A DNA stretch of 64,000 nucleotides, from positions 21,668,001-21,732,000 of the forward strand of contig JAJNNQ010000026.1 of NCBI GenBank assembly GCA_027886175.1, read 5' to 3'. The translations under genes and the position numbers were made by a program. Position 1 is the first letter of the stretch. Every line of letters starts with the position of its first letter. The notes under the pieces were generated by a model that had not been told where the DNA came from, did no database searches, and worked only from the letters and a program-made list of their open reading frames with translations. This DNA is from Phylloscopus collybita. Taxonomy: Eukaryota > Chordata > Aves > Passeriformes > Phylloscopidae. This document shows positions 61,281-64,000 of this stretch, one piece after another.

Positions 61281-61353
61281 ACAAAAAAAAAAAAAAACAA
61301 AACACCAAAAGGTCCCCAAACAAACAAACAAAACAAAAAAAATCAAACCCAGC
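61281..61353 (+). repeat. Mostly A/C low-complexity tract
   Basis: A run of about fifteen A and then an A/C mixture with a CAAA repeat, broken by GGT at 61311-61313 and by scattered single bases near the end. It lies inside the longest open frame of the window and supplies that frame's lysine/asparagine/glutamine-rich middle. Confidence 0.85.
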
Positions 61354-62499
61354 CAAAATAATTCAGGCACCAGATAATTCACAGAAGAGAAAGATCCACA
61401 CTGGTGTAGAAGGCAGACCTCAATTCATCCATGCCAACCTGGTACTCCACATCCACAAAAGACAAAATCAATTGAAACAGACACAGGAACATGCTACAGG
61501 AAGCAGGCAGCCTCACTTAGATGGACAAGGAGGATCTTGCCTTGTTAAATCTGTCAAAACAAAGGATCTGATTGCTGCCTATAAATATATTGGGGGTAGA
61601 CACCAGGGAAAGAAAACAGCTGTTATGCTGAAGGACAGTACTTGCACAAGAACAAAAGGGTATGGGCAGGTCATGAATACATTTGTGAATATGATTATGA
61701 GACATGGTTTTGCTTTGGTGACCAGGACACCCCATTGGTTTTAAGTTGTATAGCAAATCCCCTGGCTGTTGGTCCTGATTAATTTTTCTGATATTAGCTT
61801 TATTCTTCTTGCCAGCTAGTCATTTTTAACTCCTCAGGGTGTAACATCCTGATGTATTTGTCATAGGAAAGACATATTTGGAGCAAGAGTACCTACCCCA
61901 ACCCCCCTGCTCACATCCAGAGTCATGTGGAAGGCAGCAAAAGCTCTTCCTGATGTTGGTGAGAGAAAGACAGGGAAAGAAAAAGGACTGACTAAATCAT
62001 ATTTCAGAGAAAAGGCTACACAAACATTAAAAACTGCAACAGTTGTTGAAACTGTCTTATCTACAGGGGAAGATTTACAGATGACAGAAATTCTCATATG
62101 AGAACATATGTGGAAAGTTTTTGCACTTGGTATAGCTGTGACCAAGGTTTCCTGACTTTAATATTGGGCTAGGCAGGCTAGGGACATCTTCTGTCCCTAT
62201 TGGATTAAGAGGCATCTTCCTGACTTACTGCATCTTGGATGCCAGGCAGTGGAGACAGAGAGGAGTCTGTTGGCCGCTTCATTGGATATGATCCTGTGAT
62301 TCCTCCCCTCTAATTTTTATGCTCAGGACTCTGGGGAGGCAATGTGCTGCTTACTTTAGTTCTGGACTCATTTTCTGTGCAAAGAATCCTCCATCAGTGA
62401 CATATCAATTTTAGTTATTTTGAGAGGAAAAGAATGTGCTTTTTTATGTGGGTTTCTTTGGGCTCCAGAAACTATAAACGTCTTCATTTTTAAGTGTCA
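61354..62499. other. Unique non-coding sequence
   Basis: The 219-codon plus-strand frame 61085-61744 ends here. It is the longest in the window but passes through the A/C tract and has no recognised domain, so I do not call it a gene. Nothing else recognised. Confidence 0.5.
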
Positions 62500-62960
62500 G
62501 CCTTGACATGCACAGCTGATTTAGACCTCAGTGATAAATATATCTGCTCTGCTATGTATCATTTTTTGGGAGTTATAATTGAATTAAAATTGTATACTCT
62601 GTGGGCAGGCTGTGATAGGTAATTAAGTTTATTGATTATGCCATGGCTCAGTTTGTCAGATGTACAGCGCACCCCGCACTCTAATTGCCATTACATATAC
62701 TGGACAGAGCTCATCTCAGATGGTATAAGCTGGCATAAGGCCATTCCTTCAGCGACAGCTTTTACAAGTTTGGGACTTTATGTTACTGCTGAAGCTGTGT
62801 AAGAGGATCATAGGCAAAACAGATGAACCTCGTCTTGTTTGAAAGTGATATAAAATTATACATTTATCTAGATCAGCAGCCTGGTGGATTTAATGGTCCA
62901 TAAGGCTCCTCTCTAAACCTCGGCTGATTTATAGGTTCACATGGAGGCTGTACTGAATTT
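62500..62960. promoter_or_regulatory. Strong candidate conserved non-coding element
   Basis: About 460 bp with the texture of a deeply conserved developmental enhancer. It has GTAATTAAGTTTATTGATTATG near 62620, CTCTAATTGCCATTAC near 62681, a run of CpGs (CAGCGCACCCCGCAC, CAGCGACAG, CCTCGTC, CCTCGGC) against a CpG-poor background, and further AT cores (GAATTAAAATTG, AAATTATACATTTATC). There is no coding frame and no repeat. I have no alignment; this is inferred from motifs and CpG retention. Confidence 0.38.
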
Positions 62961-64000
62961 TCCCTTTCCAATCTGAAGCAAAAATTGCCTTTGACTGAGG
63001 ACACACTGAGCACTGAGCCCTAAACTTAGTGCAGAATCATCTGGGTTGAAAATCACGAAGAACTAATTATTTGCAGAGTATTTCTTCTCAGGCAGTGTAA
63101 ATAACTGATTTTACCTAACCAGACACAGCTCTTCACAGAGTAATAAAATACAGTTTGATGCCAGTGCTAAAAAGAAACAGGGAAGACTAGGAATAATGGG
63201 AAGAATAGTAGAAGACCTGAAGGAGAGTCAATGGACTCTCTGTGGTGAAGCTTGGGCAAAAGGGGGTCAGAGAGATTGTGGGAAATGGAAAGGCACTTTT
63301 GTGCAAGGGTCTCAGAGGAACCATTGTAGTGAAGAGGTGCTGAAAGGAATTTGAGGTGATCAGAGAGCAAAAAAGCACTGCTTTTGCTGTCTTCCACACC
63401 TCTGAATACCACCATCTCCTCCTGGAGACTAGTAGGATGCACCTCTTAGGAGAGGAAGGAGGAAGGGTCGGGTTGGAGCAGGGCCTGCAGGGAAACCAGT
63501 ATAGAAGGGCTCCCTGCTCCTGCTCCAAGAGATGTGGGCTGGCAGTGGGTATTGCTGCATGGGTTACTGCCTCCTCCACTCAACCTGCCCAGCTCTGCCT
63601 GTAGCAGAAGCCTGTGGGACAGGAAGCAAGGCAGAAAACTCAGCTCAGGGTAAGGCCTTCATATATTTCCACACAGATAGAGATATTGCAATCTAATGAT
63701 TGCCATAATTTCCATGCTGTGTTCTCCCTCTAGCACTAAGCCAGTCCTCATCACACCAGTCAGGGAACATCAGCAAAGCTGCACATTGTGACCACCACAG
63801 TCTTGTATTCCAAAAACCCTGCAGGCTTTGATAAACTTCCAGAAATCCTGAGATTTTTTTGTTTCTTTGTTTGTTGATTTTGTTTTTTTTTTAAGAACAC
63901 TGCATTTTTTAGAGTTAAGAACTAAATCATTGCTGTGCATGTGCAGAACAACCTATGGCTGGAAAAGTCTGATGAGTCTGTGTGGCACCATCAACTTTGA
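62961..64000. other. Unique non-coding sequence, window end
   Basis: No gene recognised. A T/G-only tract at 63854-63892 is the only clear reverse-strand counterpart of the A/C tracts seen elsewhere. Overlapping frames at 63167-63604 on both strands have no domains. Confidence 0.5.

Noticed and set aside
61085..61744. 219-codon plus-strand open frame, the longest in the window
   Set aside because: It passes through an A-run and A/C tract that cannot generate stops in that frame and supplies its Lys/Asn/Gln-rich middle. The rest shows no domain, and there is no promoter, splice or poly(A) context that I can support.
1..64000. tRNA, rRNA, snRNA genes, CRISPR arrays, bacterial operons or phage genes
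   Set aside because: I looked for internal promoter boxes and cloverleaf-like arms, U6/5S landmarks, regularly spaced direct repeats with spacers, and dense long reading frames. None was found.

Overview
The window looks like a piece of a bird nuclear genome, either intergenic or inside a very large intron. The bird assignment rests on the transposons. There are several CR1 LINE fragments whose 3' ends carry the CATAGAAT/CACAGAAT-type terminal repeat. One solo LTR resembles the avian ERVL-class LTRs. Alu- or L1-like mammalian repeats are absent and interspersed repeat density is low. G-free A/C tracts recur, which I associate with songbird assemblies; that last point is an inference. I found no tRNA, rRNA, CRISPR array, bacterial-style operon or confidently recognisable cellular protein-coding gene. 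The open frames present are short, and most are explained by chance, microsatellites or CR1 remnants.

Layout. 1-14 kb is mostly unique sequence. It holds an old, turtle-like CR1 copy (4515-4852, +), a young-style CR1 3' tail (7895-7972, -), a 149-nt polypurine tract ending in about 26 GGAA units (11336-11484), and a compact cluster of a tandem repeat, a perfect palindrome and a near-perfect 25-bp hairpin (12454-12727). 14-21 kb holds a small minisatellite, a pyrimidine-biased block and two T tracts of 39 and 36 nt that bracket short minus-strand open frames. 21-30 kb is unannotated A+T-rich sequence with one exon-like open frame (22218-22368, +). 29.9-31.6 kb is the largest transposon, a dead CR1 ORF2 fragment on the minus strand.

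32-47 kb contains a second hairpin (32633-32686), small tandem duplications, the solo LTR with an intact 5-bp target duplication (44690-45277) and a second old CR1 copy (46750-46918, -). 47-64 kb contains an AT-rich simple-repeat patch, another CR1 3' region (50961-51228, -) and blocks that look like conserved non-coding elements. The strongest of these is at 62500-62960.

Because there are no convincing genes, there is no pathway or operon to describe. The parts most likely to be functional are the candidate conserved non-coding blocks and possibly the two hairpins. The parts that record history are the CR1 and ERVL insertions. CR1 and LTR family assignments come from memory of the families, not from a database search.
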